Assembly: GCA_964036315.1 (NCBI GenBank)
Contig: OZ038478.1
Coordinates: 144,334,557-144,398,556, forward strand
Direction of reading: 5' to 3'
Origin: Acanthosepion esculentum
Lineage: Eukaryota > Mollusca > Cephalopoda > Sepiida > Sepiidae
DNA: 64,000 bases
This document shows positions 32,681 through 43,641 of this stretch, piece by piece. Every line of letters starts with the position of its first letter. The stretch's first letter is position 1. Under the pieces are notes generated by a model that was not told the origin of the DNA, did no database searches, and saw only the letters and a program-made list of their open reading frames with translations. Both the position numbers and the translations under genes were made by a program.

Positions 32681-32690
<10 letters not shown>
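31459..32690 (-). mobile_element. Jockey/CR1-like LINE, copy B, heavily decayed
   Basis: Same family and same 3' end as copy A at 1.76-4.59 kb. The minus-strand end GGGTGAAATGCTT plus an A run corresponds to copy A's GGGTGATACGCTT. It is truncated at the 5' side within the RT domain, directly at a (TA)n array near 32,683. Several frameshifts and stops make it older than copy A. Confidence 0.88.
31583..32680 (-). pseudogene. LINE copy B reverse transcriptase debris
   Basis: Pieces in shifting frames keep family order: HISHDLLSDKNMVSALPV, EARAVVLDISKEFDRF (palm motif), SFPTNSDVPQGSILG, an eroded catalytic YADD region read as IYSVCTIIYS, then NFNASKT-like and SSLLRARKFFSPEAILRIY sequence. At least four frame changes occur between 32,520 and 31,580. 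The second catalytic Asp pair is lost, so the copy is dead irrespective of frame. Confidence 0.85.

Positions 32691-32755
<65 letters not shown>
32681..32755. repeat. (TA)n microsatellite between LINE B and the TIR element
   Basis: TA run touching LINE copy B on the left and the inverted-repeat element at 32,757 on the right. Confidence 0.96.
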
Positions 32756-32756
<1 letters not shown>

Positions 32757-33972
32757 CGCACTGTTACATTAGAACATGTACATACCCACTACAAAAATGT
32801 ACATATTGTTTCAACGTTAAGAAGTAACCTTTCTTTATTCTTACTTCTGGGAGTTAACCGTAATATATGTTAATCTTAATTTGTTTTTTTTTACACTTAT
32901 TATTTATCCATTATTTTATCTGACATTGTTACTTGACCTCTTTAATAATACCTTATATTTAATATATAGAATTTAAAATGTTTGGATGTTCGTTCACATA
33001 CGTAAAAATAATACGCCTAATCTTAGCAGTTTCTCTCAGGTGAATGTTGATGGCTTAAGGGTAGAAGCTCTGACTGATCCCGAATTCGTCGGGTTTAATC
33101 CAAACTCATCTGTATCCCCCATGTTTCATTTTTACCTTTCTATGGGCAACAACATCAATTCTCATTTCCACTTTATTGTAATTTAGAGGTTATATTAATT
33201 TTAATTTTATTCTACCTATATTTCTATCTTGTTTTCACTGCGTATTTTTTAAAAATTTATTCGTTATATTATGTGAATTATTTTTTCTCTTTAATAACGC
33301 CGTATGATAAAAAGTAATACAACATTTTAATATATATGTAATATTATAATTCATATTCTAAAGTTAGTTTTGTTAAGTAAAATTAATATAACAATATAAA
33401 GGTTTAAAATTTTTGTGTTCTTAGTTAAAGTCTGTTTCATTAAATACTGTATTACTCCTTTACATTCCATGAATAATTTTCCCCGAACACAGGAATTTTT
33501 TCTCATAAAAACATTAATCTACCTCGCTGATTCCATTGGTTGAATTTGTTGTTTCTTTGTTTATCTCACCTCCCTCCTCTTTCGGTCTTAAACTGAAATG
33601 CATTGATATATAGACTGTAGACATTTTCTTATCTCTTTTCTGCTCAAATTTCTTTTCCTTACAAATAGAAGAATGTTGAATACTTGCCTCAACCTTTATT
33701 TCCTTTTTTGTTTAGGCTTTGAGCATTTATTTCTCTTCCCTCTTTCGTTATTGTTTATGAGTTAGGTTTCTTTTCTCTATATGTAAATCCTTCTTACCTT
33801 TTATGTAAAATTATTCCAAAGACGAAAGTAGATGTGCTTCGTTAACTGTATTTCGGAATAAAATAATTTAGTAGCATCGTGATTTCCCACCTAACGAAAC
33901 GTTACTTTTTAACGTTGAAACAAAATGCACAGTTTTGTAGTGGTAATGTACATGTTCTAATGTAACAGAGCA
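32757..33972. mobile_element. 1.2-kb non-autonomous element with about 76-bp TIRs
   Basis: The left end (32,757-32,832) and the reverse complement of the right end (33,897-33,972) align over about 76 bp with roughly nine differences by my count; both contain CTGTTACATTAGAACATGTA and TTTCAACGTTAA. TA is present just outside both ends (32,755-32,756 and 33,973-33,974), consistent with a TA target duplication although the left flank is itself TA-rich. The interior is AT-rich with no transposase motif. A tRNA-like piece lies near 33,050. The superfamily is not identifiable from this. Confidence 0.75.
33045..33110 (+). ncRNA. tRNA-like sequence inside the TIR element
   Basis: TGGCTTAAGGGTAGAAGCTC resembles a pol III A box region and GGGTTTAATCC a B box, about 35 nt apart. 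The arrangement is like the one at 478-545. Probably a SINE head or chance. Confidence 0.35.
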
Positions 33973-33974
33973 TA

Positions 33975-34146
33975 ATAAATAAATATTTAGTTGCCATCTA
34001 ATCACTAAATAAAAAGAAATAAATAATATGAATATAATATAAACCTCAAAACAATAAATATATAAGAATAAATAAAATATAAATTAAAATAAATAAAATT
34101 AAGAAAAAAATAAACATAAAATAAAAACAAAAATTAAATATCCACC
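33975..34146. repeat. Dispersed AT-rich repeat, copy 1 of 2
   Basis: AAATAAATATTTAGTTGCC, then CATCTAATCACTAAATAAA and a long A/T-rich tail ending ATATCCACCGTATATATATG and entering a (TA)n array. The stretch at 62,965-63,130 matches throughout with few changes and enters a TA array in the same way. Confidence 0.9.
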
Positions 34147-34164
34147 GTATATATATGTGCGTAC

Positions 34165-34242
<78 letters not shown>
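34147..34242. repeat. (TA)n microsatellite
   Basis: TA run of about 75 bp preceded by mixed TATG/TACG units. Confidence 0.95.
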
Positions 34243-34246
<4 letters not shown>

Positions 34247-34329
34247 TAATGTATATATATGAAAGGTTATACTTCTTCCAACAAGAGAAAAGAGTAAATT
34301 TTAAAGAGAAATGAGAAAAAAATATATAT

Positions 34330-34405
34330 ATGATACATTATTTTCTATATATTTGCTACAAGCGTTTCCGGTCTTACGAACTTCTTCAGACAAAGAGTAG
34401 TTATA
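34330..34405 (-). repeat. CTGAAGAAG...CCGGAAACG repeat, copy 2
   Basis: Minus strand: GTCTGAAGAAGTTCGTAAG, ACCGGAAACGCTTGTAGC and AAATATATAG lead into a TA-rich tract, parallel to the copy at 30,690. Confidence 0.55.
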
Positions 34406-34730
34406 TTCAAATATTATTAAATGAATTAATTTTCCATATGACTTCCGATGATTCACCATTTTCTTTTGTGTTTAGTAATAACCAAAATTTTTCATTGACT
34501 TATGGCGCAAGTATTCTTCTCTTAAGGTTTTAACAGAACAATTAGTATTGGTCAGAGAAAGGGCGAAGGAAAGAGATCTGCGTCCTTGTTTTTTTATGAT
34601 CGCTGTATCTTCCTAGAACTATCTCCATTTTTATGTATATCGTGTGCGTGTGTGTTTCCGATCGTATCTGTGGACATATTCCTTCTCCATACATATATAC
34701 TGTCTTATTATTGAAGAATTATAGGATTTA

Positions 34731-34890
<160 letters not shown>

Positions 34891-35096
34891 AAAAGGGAAC
34901 ATAGATGTCAACACTTAGAGGCGACTGTCTGTTTCATGCTAGATGCAATCGTCAGGCCTGACGATTGCATCTAGCATGAAACAGAGTGTCGCCTCTAAGT
35001 GTTGACTTCTATGTTCACTTTTATATTTACACACGCTCCATCTCTGTTATTGAGCACTTTGTCCCATTTATATAGCACATCTTAAGACTATATTTC

Positions 35097-35098
<2 letters not shown>
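34891..35098. repeat. GTCAACACTTAGAGGC-family repeat, copy e, with 132-bp hairpin
   Basis: Arms 34,891-34,956 and 34,957-35,022 are reverse complements with about four mismatches and no loop. The centre is the palindrome GTCAGGCCTGAC. After the right arm comes a tail (TTACACACGCTCCATCTCTG) shared with copy b at 1,680, then a TA array. This is the most complete copy in the window. Confidence 0.93.

Positions 35099-35154
<56 letters not shown>
35098..35154. repeat. (TA)n microsatellite
   Basis: Pure TA run closing the hairpin repeat tail. Confidence 0.97.
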
Positions 35155-35159
<5 letters not shown>

Positions 35160-35279
35160 TCGTATCAAGAACGCCCTACAAGTAACCAGAGAATTTACAG
35201 CCTCCAGGGAGTTACAATCCTTAAAGTGACAAGACATTTCATATTTGTAAATATATGGTATATATTCAGGTATAATCCG

Positions 35280-35412
35280 AATTCATATATAGTGCTACTC
35301 CCGAAATACTTGTGTATAGTGCAACTGGTCGCCGAAAATGCATGATTTTACCCTCGTAAAAAACTACGTTATAGTCCAACCCCTATTGAAAAAACCAGGC
35401 TATACTCAAGTA
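35280..35412. repeat. Possible terminus of another DNA transposon at the mariner target
   Basis: Reiterated TATAGTGCTACTCCCGAAA, TATAGTGCAACTGGTCGCC, TATAGTCCAACCCC and TATACTCAAG end at the mariner insertion, and the sequence resumes with TATACGGTAG at 36,305. The style resembles the repetitive ends of pogo/Tigger-like elements in other animals. That resemblance is from memory only. Confidence 0.3.
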
Positions 35413-36302
35413 CGAGGGTCATTCAATAAATAAGGTGAATTTTTCGGTATAAGGACTTCTAATACAGATAGAAGCTTATTGTTTTTTATTTTTTTTTTGT
35501 TTTACTTCTTTTTCACATGGATTTAATTTCTTTTGCAGATTAAAAAAAAACTTTGAGAGTTTTGGCGATTGACAAAGATGGCCGACCAAGAAGCATGCTC
35601 CAGGATTGAACAGCGGTCAGTTATCAAATTTTTGGTTGCTGAAGGGTGCAAACCAGTTGAAATTCATAGGAGAATATCAACTGTGTATGGTGCCACATGT
35701 TTCAGCCAAAAAAATGTCAACAAATGGGCTAAATTGTTTAAAGAAGGATGGAGCAGTGTTGAGGATGAAAACAGGCCTGTGAGACCTACAGAAGTGAGGT
35801 CTCCTCAGGTGATCAATGACCTCATTCACTCTGACAGAAAGGTGACAGTGGATGACATTGCAAGGACTTTAAGCTTATTTGTTGGGACAAACGCAAGGGT
35901 CATCAGTCTGAAGGAGTCATCTTGCATAATGACAACGCAAGGTCTCACACAGCAGCCCAAACGGTGCAGACCATCAACGAGCTGGGCTGGGAACTGCTCC
36001 CTCATCCCCCTTACAGCCCAGAACTTGCCCCTTCAGACTTTCACCTGTTTAGTCCCTTGAAAGCGTTCATGAGAGGCACAAAGTTTAAAAGTGACGATGA
36101 AGTCAAAAGGGTTGAGAGCGACTGGCTGAGACATCAGTCCAAAAATTTTTACGCTGAGGGAATACGGGAGATTGTGCACAGATGGGAAAAGTGTGTGACA
36201 GTACTGGGAGACTACGTTGAAAAATTAAAAAGAAAGTAAGCTTCTATCTGTATTAGAAGTCCTTATACCGAAAAATTCACCTTATTTATTGAATGACCCT
36301 CG
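35413..36302 (+). mobile_element. Internally deleted mariner element with 66-bp perfect TIRs
   Basis: 890 bp. The termini CGAGGGTCATTCAATAAATA and their reverse complement extend as perfect inverted repeats over 66 bp (35,413-35,478 and 36,237-36,302). TA flanks both ends (35,411-35,412 and 36,303-36,304), as in Tc1/mariner insertions. The transposase gene between them has lost its middle. Perfect TIRs imply recent mobilisation, presumably by a transposase made elsewhere. Confidence 0.96.
35578..36239 (+). pseudogene. mariner transposase, central part deleted
   Basis: The 5' frame from ATG at 35,578 (MADQEACSRIEQRS) carries the paired helix-turn-helix DNA-binding region (RSVIKFLVAEGCKPVEIHRR, then KVTVDDIARTLSL). 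Near 35,880 it jumps to another frame. That frame continues with HNDNARSHTAA (second catalytic Asp) and PPYSPELAPSDFHLF (third Asp, D34D spacing), then a normal C-terminus. The region with the first catalytic Asp is absent and the remainder is much shorter than the usual 340-350 residues. An upstream in-frame TTG at 35,569 is not needed. The TAA stop at 36,237-36,239 lies inside the right TIR. Confidence 0.94.
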
Positions 36303-36339
36303 TATATACGGTAGTTGTATATTTCATTTTTCTGTCTAT

Positions 36340-36460
36340 GTGTGTTAGTGAAAGAGAGAGGGAGAGAGAGAGAGAATGAGAAAGAGATAGAATGAGTGAA
36401 AGACAGATAGATAAAGAAAGAGAGTGAGAGATAGAGATAGAGAAAGAGAGATTAAGTGTG
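36340..36460. repeat. (GA)n-rich simple repeat
   Basis: Purine-rich GAGA/GATA tract ending in a short TG run. Confidence 0.9.
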
Positions 36461-36469
36461 TGTGTGTTT

Positions 36470-37190
36470 TTTATTTCTTCTGGTGAAGACATTCTGGTCT
36501 TGAATATTGAGTATTGTCTCTTTTCAATTCATTTAAATATTGATTTTCTTTTCCGTTGGGATTGTTTATTTTATACATTCATAAATGTAAAGAAATAAAA
36601 AATGAGGTAAATACTGAAGATTCAAAGAATTGTAGTTAATTTCATATTACCTTTTTCATAAAGGTGATATTAAATTAATAAATTCTTAATAAATTTCCCA
36701 TTTATTTTCACAATATTTGAAATTATATATGATATCATCCGGGTACCTTTAGCTGAGAAGACAAATACGGAAACGTCATTAATTTCTCAAACGTGGACAT
36801 AATTTATGTGATGGAATACTGGAACTTGAAACTAATTATTTTAGAAAAGCATCCGTTTGCAACATTGCTATTACAACTTCGCTCTGGAGGCGGGCCTTTT
36901 ATCGTAACGATAAATACTGCTCAATCAGATCCTTTGCTTCACTAGAGTACTGCACAAACTGTCATAGAGGAGTGGAATATCTTCTAACCCAAACACGATG
37001 CTATCATTGTTTTGCCTAGAATTCCTCCTATGAAAGTAAAGTAATCACCATAAAATTTATTTCAAGATCGACAAACTTCTTATGATAACCAAAGTTTTCC
37101 ATTAACAAATATTTGAACAGACACATAAACAGAGCTTTTCGGGTGTGTGCCTTTTTGTGGCAGTAGATAAACTAGTCTTTCAGTAATACA
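36470..37190. other. AT-rich spacer
   Basis: Nothing recognised. Confidence 0.6.
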
Positions 37191-37194
37191 TGTA

Positions 37195-37197
<3 letters not shown>

Positions 37198-37250
<53 letters not shown>
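37198..37250. repeat. (CA)n microsatellite
   Basis: Pure CA run of about 26 units. Confidence 0.97.
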
Positions 37251-37251
<1 letters not shown>

Positions 37252-37259
37252 GATGTATT

Positions 37260-37666
37260 TTAAGACATTGTTAGAGACACGGTTTTTATTATCGACTTAA
37301 TTAAATATGCAAGTAGAACGCGAAGTTGTCTTGTTGTGTAAGACTTTAAATATTGCAATAATACCAAGATGTTGCCTAAGCAGACAGGCATAAAAATACA
37401 CTGATAGACTGTGTAGATAACATACGCCTCATTTCCTTTCCTACAAGACACATCAAGCAATGAGGAAAACGAAAATTGCAAACCCTGAAAAAGAGGATGT
37501 CGATTTGATATATTGCTATAACGACAGATTAGTTCATTCGCTACCCACTCATGCTTATTTGCTTCAACCGTTACAAGAGGCATTGAAATATGCAGCGATC
37601 GATGATATGCGTCATCTGTATGCTTGCGTGAGTAAATCCTTTAATTTGGATGTTGACTACCATTGA
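37260..37666. other. Overlapping unassigned ORFs on both strands
   Basis: A 107-codon minus frame (37,260-37,583) and a 68-codon plus frame (37,460-37,666) overlap. Neither is low complexity, neither matches a family I know, and no splice or promoter context supports either. Confidence 0.15.
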
Positions 37667-37669
37667 TAG

Positions 37670-38090
37670 ATCACTTATTTTGAAGCCAGTGCAAGTCTTG
37701 ATTTTTACAGATGATGCTTTACTGTAATCCATCTAGATTAGCTTTTTGTTCAATCTTGCGGCAATTGAAACACATTGTTTGTTGTCGATATATTTCCGAC
37801 AAGGTATTTATATATAATAATATCATGCTTGTGATTTAGGCCCAATGAATGATATTGAGGCGCAGGTACATTATAGATTTCTCTGATACTGTAACGTCGC
37901 AGAAAAATAAATTTCTGCCATTTTTTTAAAATAATTAATAAATAGATATAAACAAATAAAAGCCATAGTTTAAAAGCCTTAAAAGCTCAGCCCAATAATT
38001 ATTGAGAAAAACCCTTTTTTAAAGTATAAAAAAAAGCCATGTGAATAAACAATTAAATAAACAGATCAAATAGATAATAATGAAACACAA
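37670..38090. other. AT-rich spacer
   Basis: Nothing recognised. Confidence 0.6.
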
Positions 38091-38420
38091 CCTTCTCGTC
38101 ACTCAACGACCCGCGGCAAAGCCATAAAAAATTGCCGTCTGACCAGCCTAACCTACGATCACTCTTGAAATAGACTCCCCATTGTAACTTGACACAGATT
38201 TTTCGAAGGGGACTGGTCTGTAGAGAAAATTAATTCTTATCTCTTTGAACCACATAACCATAATGGCCGACACTAGCCGTTTCCATAGCAACTAATGTTC
38301 CAATGAGACCGCACTTATAAACACGCGCTAACCAAAAGATAGCTTATTCCCAAATTCTCGCTTGACAAGGAAGCGGGTCCAGGCACATTAACTCTACATA
38401 ACTTCAAAAATTATGTTAGG
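38090..38420. other. GC-richer island of unknown nature
   Basis: Distinctly higher GC than its surroundings (CGACCCGCGGCAAAGCC, CCGACACTAGCCGTTTCC, GGAAGCGGGTCCAGGCAC). No ORF of note, tRNA motif or repeat partner in this window. Confidence 0.35.
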
Positions 38421-38424
38421 GGTC

Positions 38425-38620
38425 TCGGCTCTCGCTTTTGAAACATGAGAACTCTTATGTAGCGAAGGAATCATATTTTTAAAAACAAAAAATATTATAA
38501 TATAAGCTCTACTTCTGTATGGAGCACTGTCTTTTTGAAAATAAAAGCAAAATACTAAGGAACACCGGATTATCTACCTAACGTGTTCTTTCCTATTTTT
38601 CTTCATACCTGCATAAATAC

Positions 38621-38654
<34 letters not shown>

Positions 38655-41630
38655 ATTAAATACAGATAAATTATATATACAAATGGATGTGAACCATGCG
38701 GCTTAGTGCTTTGTACAAAAAAGAAAACTTATATTTTCTTTATATGACATATATTATTTCTGATCCTGGCTTTTCACAAGGCCTATGTGTTTGGAACACG
38801 AAGTAAAGCAGAGCCATCAATTTTGCGAGAAGTGATAGTTGAGTGGTTTCCTTTCGCATTTTCCAATGTTAGGTATTCAAATATCCGAAATCTTGAATGA
38901 TCCGAACATTTTATTTTCAAATCCAATCGTAATAAGTTCGTATAATCGAGGAAATATTCCACTTTGATGAGCTAAATCTGCAGTAACATTCTGTGAAAAA
39001 TGGCAACATTCTTTCGACTATGTGAGATGCAGTAACCGTTGTTAATAAAGTCTTATGTGCTATTCAGTGAATGCAACACCAACGAATATATATTTTACAA
39101 GTTATTTACTTATAAGAAAACCCGCGTTTGTATTTGAGCGTTTTATGATGCATGACACACTTTATGTGGGTGGCTAAAATTTTTGACAGTGAAGATCGAA
39201 TTCGGTACCTCACATGAGAAATACTCCAAACATTTGCTAGCTCGGCCATTGTGTGTCTTATTTTCTTTGCGTTAACAATCATTCCACTACTAAATAATGT
39301 TAAGTACTGTTTGCGCCATTCCCTGTCACACCTGCATATCAGATATGATCATCAAAGATCTGTGTAGAGGAATTGAACCTGTTTAAGCCCGCCATATTTA
39401 GTAGTGTTGATGGTTTATTGCAGCAGATTATAGCAACCACCTAACTTCTGCATGGATAATGTTGCTTTTTTTTAAAAATAATTTTAACACAGTACAATAC
39501 TCCTCGTTTAGCGACAAGCACAATTATGATAAATTGTCTAAAATACAATATATACTTAGAAGTTAAACAGCTTAGAGGCTGTAACAATTATGTGTATAGA
39601 TTCGAATATACAAGACTCTATTTAATCTAAAACTCTCGATTTTTAGCCCTGTAGGAAAATATTGCTGACGCAGTGTTATATATTTCTTAATTCTGTGATA
39701 AGCAGAACTGTTATCAATCTAAACTGTTTGTATTAACACATTGTAAATTTTCGATGAGGTTGGATTCCAATTTTTATTTCATTCCAATTAACACTTCCTC
39801 TATCCAATAAATGTGTTACTTTCACCTCCTATTACATTTTGTCGCGTGTGGCATTTGCGGTGGTAGGTGTAAATACATTTGTAATACACAATGTGTCTTT
39901 TTATAAAGCTTTTATAAAATATCATATCAGGCACATTTAATGAAGCATGGATTCATCCTTTGAGAATTTATTTTATAAATAAGAAAGGTGTTTTCAGAAT
40001 GTTACATATTTTCACTAGCATCCGAGTTAATTAATTAAGTGTAATTAACAATGAACAACTTGAGAAGACGGCTGAAAATGCCACGGTTTGAGGAGATCCA
40101 TAATTGCCTATGCCCTGAACATGTATATTTCATACCGAAGAAATCAGATTTTGGAAGGTGATCGAACCAAAAAAAAAAACATTTCACATCTCCTCATAGA
40201 ATTAATCGAAGTTGTGTTTAGGTATTCTAAAATTACGCCATCTCATTGATATTTTCGTCACAGCTAAATAACTGCTTGTATATTTGCTAAATCTCGAATC
40301 AGGTTATTGCATTCGATGACATCATTGATAACATCACTATAAATTATCCAATCATCTTCAAGAATATTAGAATTTAAAAAATATTCTTCTGAAAAATGTT
40401 AATGTTCTGAATTTAGAATTATTGCAGAATTTTGGATGACCCTGATACTGGATACTTTTGTATTTTAGCATTAATTATTCTGCGATTTCTCTGATGATAT
40501 ATGAAACCTCTTCTTTACATATGTACATACATATATGTAGACAGATAAATACATATTATATGTTTATTTACTCAAGTTCTAAATAGTTCACATTTATTTT
40601 TGTTAATGACTATTTGTCATAGCATAAAAATATATGGCGCATTTGTCAAAGTTAACGGTTAATTTTATGCTTAACATAAACCATTTAACATAAAGCATTT
40701 GATTACATATAATTTATACAGCTCAGTATTTAACTTTCAAAATCTCGTGTCGATATTATTATTATTGATTGATTGACATATCATCATGCCATGAATTGGC
40801 AATGAGCTACAAATATATGAATCCTAATAAACTCATAATTACAGCCATTATTATAAACCTATCCGAATGGCTGTCATTATGGTTAATAGTAATATTAGCC
40901 ATTTCCTTATATGACCGAGCAATGATTGATGCTGTCTGGTGAAATGTATAAGACATTTTTCCTTCAAATCTGTTTTCATGAAAATGTTTTTTTTCAAATA
41001 TAGTAGAAGTTATCACTTCTTTACGTATTTGTGGAGGTTTCCTGTCTAAGTTTTTATTTGAGGCAGTGTGTGACTCAATATAATTATCATGTTATTTTCT
41101 CTACTAGTGATATGCAATATCCAGTTTAGCTGTTGCTAGTTCTCAACTGAATTTATTTTGTTATTTTCTGCACTATGTTTTTTTTTATTCTGAAGCGTCA
41201 ATTCATAATTCTCGAAGACGTCTGGCCTTTCACCAAGACCAACAGGCTACACTCGCTCAAATTCATTTTAATCATTGATCTGAGAACGCGGTTGTATGAA
41301 TCTAATATTTTAGATATTTCAGTGCAAAATGGGAGCGATATTTATATTTATTTTTTAACAAACAAGAATAATACAAATTCGAGGGATACTAAATGATATG
41401 TTTGCTAGGTGTGGGGAGCAGGATGTAAGCGGTGATGTCGTTGCAGAAATAGTCTGACAGCCATGAGTGGGTTATCCTGCTGGTGTGGCATGGTGTAGTG
41501 TCTTTTTACCAGACATAGGGTCTTTCAACAGCCACCCTCTTGCCTCAGAGCAACATTATATCATCAAGGCACTTGTTGTAGACCTCCGTAATGAGTCTGA
41601 GGCCACGTGTAAAGATGAATGTGTGATCAC
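38425..41630. other. AT-rich spacer
   Basis: Includes a short (TA)n run at 38,622-38,646. Several ORFs of 60-80 codons (for example 40,807-41,016 minus and 41,175-41,396 plus) show no recognisable domain. No RNA gene or repeat family seen. Confidence 0.55.
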
Positions 41631-41934
41631 TACAAACACCTTCCTAATCACCACTAGACTCATCCAACTCTTTCCTAATCCTATTCAATGTCTTCCGATT
41701 GACCGACAAACACAATGAATTGTTCGCATTGAAGCTTCCAGCCCGAATGCCAAGCAAAACAGCATGCCATTTCCAAATTCTGGGCGGAATAAATTGCGCC
41801 ATGTTGCTGTTTTTCTCACAGACGATACCCAACTGAGCCTACTATCCTGTGCAGTCGACAAAATCAAAAACAAATTAACTCGCCTGTGCTAAATTAAAAT
41901 TATAAATTCACAACAATTAGCTAAGGTGGTGTTT

Positions 41935-42400
41935 TGAATGGATCTCATCCAATACGTCTTGACCATGCACATAATCTTTCTTCAGAAATCTTAAGTGAAT
42001 TGTCGGAGATCAATGTTTTTGGAAGTCCATTTCTTGAAAACATTAACCTGAACACCCGCTTCACTGAAGTGGCTTTTCTATCTGCGACTTTAATAACTTC
42101 AGGCCAACCTGATTACGAATCGACTAATATCAGAAATATCCCTGTACCATTCATGTAAGCATGAACAATCTTTACTCGTGTACACGGTCCCATTTCCTTT
42201 GGTCATGAGTGAATTTCAGTTTGTCTAAATTTCTTTATTTCTACACATTTCGAGCATTTTTTAACATACTCTTCCACGTCTCTCGAATAGTGTGGCCATC
42301 ATTCTTGTAACTTTAACCTCATTTACGTAGCCAGTATACCTCAAAGTATGTCATCGTGCACGGCTTTAATTACTTCTTTCCTCAGAGACTATGGATATAG
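41935..42400 (-). pseudogene. gypsy integrase remnant
   Basis: Minus-strand frames give FLILVDS then SGWPEVIKVADRKAT and FSRNGLPKTLISDNS, the core around the first and second catalytic Asp. Upstream at 42,230-42,400 a broken zinc-binding region is readable (AVHDDILRYTGYVN, KMLEMCRN). A stop interrupts VDS/SGWPEV. The Glu-containing end is not recognisable. Confidence 0.78.
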
Positions 42401-42578
42401 TGGGATATCTCCATTACACATAATTCTTTTTCTCTTGTTAATTTCTGTCCAAACTCTCTATGAGCCCTCTCATCCATAAAGTAATTGCTCCATGTATTTC
42501 TCTTAATTGTCTCCATAATTCTATGTATAACTACATTCTACCTAGTTCCCAATTTAAGGGTAATACGTCCATTTCTAT

Positions 42579-43110
42579 TCATTGCAAAATCCTATGCTCA
42601 AAATTTTCACTTCCTTCAACAGTTTTACTCTCAAAATTTAACCGAAATAATGCGTCCACTTGCAGAATAGTATTTCCTTTACTACATACGATGTCAAATT
42701 CGGACGCCATAAGCTTAAACGCCCAATTTAATACGCTGGCAGAGGCATTCTTTGGAATCTCGCTTCTGGGCTTGAATCTAAATGTCAAAGGATTATGATC
42801 AGATTTTAATAGAAACTTCCTTCCCAGCAAAAATTTTCTAGCTCTTTCCGTGCTCCGCGCAATCCTCAGTGCTTCCTTCTCAATAATCGAATAATTCGCC
42901 TCCGCCGATGATAATTTTCTAGGCAAATACATTACAGGATGATATTCCTGTGACAATATTGCGGCTATAGCACAGTCACTGGCATATGTAGTTAACGTCA
43001 ATTCTTGCGCTGGGTTCAAGGATTTTTACAACTGGATTGGTTATGAGTGCCCTTTTAATTTCTCGAAGGCAATTACCTGCCTTTTTGTATATTGGACCTT
43101 TTGGTATTCT
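42579..43110 (-). pseudogene. gypsy RNase H domain
   Basis: Open over 147 codons from 43,019: PAQELTLTTYASDCAIAAIL (first Asp region), HPVMYLPRKLSSAEANYSI then IEKEALRI (Glu), FLLKSDHNPLTF (second Asp) and a VDALFRL end, where elements usually have DALSRL. Just upstream in another frame is the tether (KRALITNPVVKIL). The catalytic residues are retained, but the flanks are broken. Confidence 0.92.
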
Positions 43111-43309
43111 TCTTCCTTATTTCGTTAAATGGTTTCACAGGGTCAATAGATCGTGGTCACGCAAAATCCTCGCAAATCCTCATAAATCTTTGTCACCCAG
43201 TCGTTGTGGACGCTGGCAACGGCAAATTTGTTTTCCTGAGTCTCCGAGAAGTGCAAATCCTCGTCGCCAAGTTGTTGTGTTGACGAGAGAGATTTTTTTC
43301 TCGTGTGGG

Positions 43310-43331
43310 TCCGAAATCCTCGTCGCCAAGT
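43310..43331 (-). promoter_or_regulatory. PBS-like site next to the gypsy LTR
   Basis: Minus strand ACTTGGCGACGAGGATTTC directly follows the LTR end. TGGCGACGAGGAT equals the complement of the 3' end of metazoan tRNA-Ser(GCT) as I know it. A second TTGGCGACGAGGATTTGC lies about 55 bp further on (about 43,257-43,275), so the site is duplicated. Confidence 0.7.
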
Positions 43332-43504
43332 TGTTATGGATTCCGGGGATGGAATCCTGCACAAATAAATAAACAACTCCAGTAATTGAAATAGGAAAAT
43401 AAGTGTATTGAACGTAAGAATACAAACTTGAAATGAAGATTAGTAGTGCAGGTATGCAGGTTAGTAGAAAGTATATGTACAAGTCTCTGTAAGTGGAGCC
43501 GTAA

Positions 43505-43540
<36 letters not shown>

Positions 43541-43641
43541 ACTCTACGTATCTCAACCTTATCTCAACGTATCTCAAACTGTCAAAATAAGTATACTTTA
43601 GACGTGTCCACCTTGTGTACAAAGGGGAGAGCCCCACAACA
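43332..43641 (-). repeat. gypsy LTR, about 310 bp
   Basis: Plus-strand termini TGTTAT and CACAACA give short inverted ends, and the PBS-like site abuts it. It contains a (CT)n tract at 43,507-43,540. No second LTR was found in the window, so the boundary at 43,641 is inferred from the terminus motif. Confidence 0.6.
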
